Shown here: positions 62,664-64,000 of the stretch, in pieces
Numbering within the stretch: position 1 is the first letter of the stretch
Layout of the letters: every line of letters starts with the position of its first letter
Assembly (NCBI RefSeq): GCF_012396235.1
Contig: NZ_JAAXPA010000011.1
Span: 1-64,000 of the forward strand
Direction of reading: 5' to 3'
Length of the DNA: 64,000 bases
Source: Rhodococcus opacus
GTDB lineage: Bacteria > Actinomycetota > Actinomycetes > Mycobacteriales > Mycobacteriaceae
Notes under the pieces: generated by a model
Told to the model about the DNA's origin: nothing
Database searches by the model: none
Seen by the model: the letters and a program-made list of their open reading frames with translations, nothing else
Translations under genes and position numbers: made by a program

Positions 62664-64000
62664 TCAGCTGCGTCGCTCACGCCGCGGGCCGTCGAAGCCG
62701 TCGTACGAGCGACGATCCGTGCGGCTGCGGAACCCGCCACCGGTCGACGCGGGGCGCCGCTCCGACGCGGCCGCGGGCCGACGGTCGTCGCGGCGGTCGT
62801 CGCGACGGAACCCGCCCGCCGCACCGCGGTTGTCGCCGAAGTCGCGGCGCGGTGCGCTGCGGTCGAAGCTGCGCTCGCCGGTACCGCGGTGGCTGTCGCC
62901 GCGGTCACCGAAGTCGCGGCGCGGGGCGCTGCTGCCGCCGCCGTACTCGCGGCGGGGTGCACTGTCACCGAAGTCGCGGCGCGGGGCCCGATCGGTGAAC
63001 GTCCGGTTGTCCCGGTCGCCGCGGTAACCGCCGCCACGGTTGTCACCGTCACGCTGCGGGCGGTCGCCCCGGTAGCCGCCGGACCGGTTGTCTGTTTGGT
63101 CGCGGCGCGGGCCACGACCCTCGAAGCTGCGACCACCCGACGGACGGTCGCCGAAGCTGCGCTCGCCGCGGTCACTGCGATTGCCGCGGTAGCCGCCGCC
63201 GTCGCGGCCGGCGTAACCGCCCTCACGGCGGGGTCCGCGGTCGCCGAACTTGCGGTCGCCGCCACGCTCGCCGCGGGAGTAGGTGTCGCGCACCGGTTCT
63301 CCGCTGGGCGCCTTGGCGCCGGTGATGCTGGCCAGCTTCTCCGAGCCGGGGGTGACGGGCACGGCGGTGGCGTCGACGCCGGCCATCCCGGTCAGGCGGC
63401 GGAACGTGCGCTTCTGGTTGGGGAGCACGATCGCGACGACGGTGCCCTTCTCGCCGGCACGGGCGGTCCGGCCTGCGCGGTGCAGGTAGTCCTTGTGATC
63501 GGCGGGCGGATCGACGTGCACGACCAGGTCGATGCCGTCGACGTGGATGCCGCGGGCGGCGACGTCCGTCGCGACGAGCACCGGGGTGCGGCCGTTCTTG
63601 AACCGTTCGAGGACACGGGTGCGCTGATTCTGCGCCTTGCCGCCGTGCAGCGCCTCGGCGGCGATGCCCACCGCACGGAGGCGGTCGGTGATGCCCTCGC
63701 AGCCGAGCTTGGTGCGGGCGAACATGATCGTGCGGCCGTCGCGGGCACCGATCTCCGCGAGGACGTTGTCCTTCTGGCCGCGGTCGACGAGCAGCACGTA
63801 GTGCTCCATCGTGTCGACGCTGGCGCGACCGTCCTCGGTGGAGTGCTGCACGTGGTCGGGCAGGAACTGGCGGACCAGCGACTGCACCTCACGGTCCAGG
63901 GTGGCAGAGAACAGGAGACGCTGGCCGTCGGCCCGGGTCTCACCGAGGATCGCCCGGACCTCGGGCAGGAAGCCCATGTCGGCCATCTGATCGGCCTCGT
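62664..64000 (-). CDS. DEAD-box RNA helicase with RGG-rich tail, C-terminal part
   Basis: The gene enters from beyond the window; about 445 residues are visible. It begins inside motif II (DEADQMADMGF), continues through SAT (LLFSATL), FARTKLGCEG, LVATDVAARGIHVDG and HRAGRTARAGEKG. The last 210 residues are a disordered Arg/Gly/Asp tail with repeated APRRDFGD and YRGDR units, typical of RNA-binding, phase-separating helicases of the RhlE/CsdA type. It is a second helicase distinct from the one at 59565-60962, with about 60% similar core by eye. The N-terminal motifs I and Q cannot be seen. Confidence 0.92.
   Translation of the reverse strand, partial: EADQMADMGFLPEVRAILGETRADGQRLLFSATLDREVQSLVRQFLPDHVQHSTEDGRASVDTMEHYVLLVDRGQKDNVLAEIGARDGRTIMFARTKLGCEGITDRLRAVGIAAEALHGGKAQNQRTRVLERFKNGRTPVLVATDVAARGIHVDGIDLVVHVDPPADHKDYLHRAGRTARAGEKGTVVAIVLPNQKRTFRRLTGMAGVDATAVPVTPGSEKLASITGAKAPSGEPVRDTYSRGERGGDRKFGDRGPRREGGYAGRDGGGYRGNRSDRGERSFGDRPSGGRSFEGRGPRRDQTDNRSGGYRGDRPQRDGDNRGGGYRGDRDNRTFTDRAPRRDFGDSAPRREYGGGSSAPRRDFGDRGDSHRGTGERSFDRSAPRRDFGDNRGAAGGFRRDDRRDDRRPAAASERRPASTGGGFRSRTDRRSYDGFDGPRRERRS

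Overview
The window is high-GC actinobacterial chromosome. Gene order follows Mycobacterium tuberculosis Rv1449c to Rv1496 closely: tkt, ctaB, qor, ctaA, ABC exporter, mptB, the suf operon, an ABC-F protein, acnA with its TetR repressor, ripA-moxR1, fabG1-inhA-hemH, NfeD/SPFH, TVP38 and mutAB-meaB. A second block resembles Rv1843c-Rv1844c (guaB1-gnd). Together with a Ku gene beside a CrtL-type lycopene cyclase, this suggests a Rhodococcus (opacus/jostii-like) chromosome. The genus is an inference from gene content and synteny; no rRNA is present to confirm it.

Layout. 1-8.8 kb: transketolase 5' end, heme A synthesis (ctaB, ctaA), a quinone oxidoreductase, an ABC exporter with a secreted propeller-like partner, and the mannosyltransferase MptB. 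8.8-15.5 kb: Fe-S cluster assembly operon sufR-B-D-C-S-U-T, with a SufR-type palindrome over the sufR start and a strong 22-bp-stem terminator at its end. 15.5-20.8 kb: Ku, lycopene cyclase, an ABC-F ATPase with a possible leader peptide, a small HTH protein and acnR. 21-24.7 kb: aconitase, with a recognisable AcnR operator upstream. 25-29.9 kb: RipA-type peptidoglycan hydrolase, then MoxR/DUF58/VWA genes joined by 4-bp overlaps. 29.9-36 kb: fabG1-inhA-hemH (mycolic acid and heme synthesis), hypothetical genes, and an NfeD/SPFH pair.

36-42 kb is the accessory region. A gene encoding an acyl carrier domain fused to an alpha-oxoamine synthase, followed by a type II thioesterase, has been destroyed. 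It carries a premature TAG, several small deletions, and about 3.7 kb of inserted DNA holding a frameshifted IS110-family transposase and a frameshifted TnpB-like gene whose third RuvC acidic position reads Asn. Next come a SatD-like/HTH gene with a clear leaderless promoter and its membrane partner.

43-64 kb: TVP38 protein, a double-hotdog thioesterase, methylmalonyl-CoA mutase with its G-protein chaperone, a nucleoside hydrolase/OsmC pair, a mycothiol-dependent-type enzyme, a four-gene run (two CNNM/CBS transporters, an unknown protein, a class III CoA-transferase), GuaB1, a DMT transporter, a DEAD-box helicase, 6-phosphogluconate dehydrogenase, and the C-terminal part of an RGG-rich DEAD-box helicase running off the end. 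I saw no tRNA, rRNA or CRISPR array.
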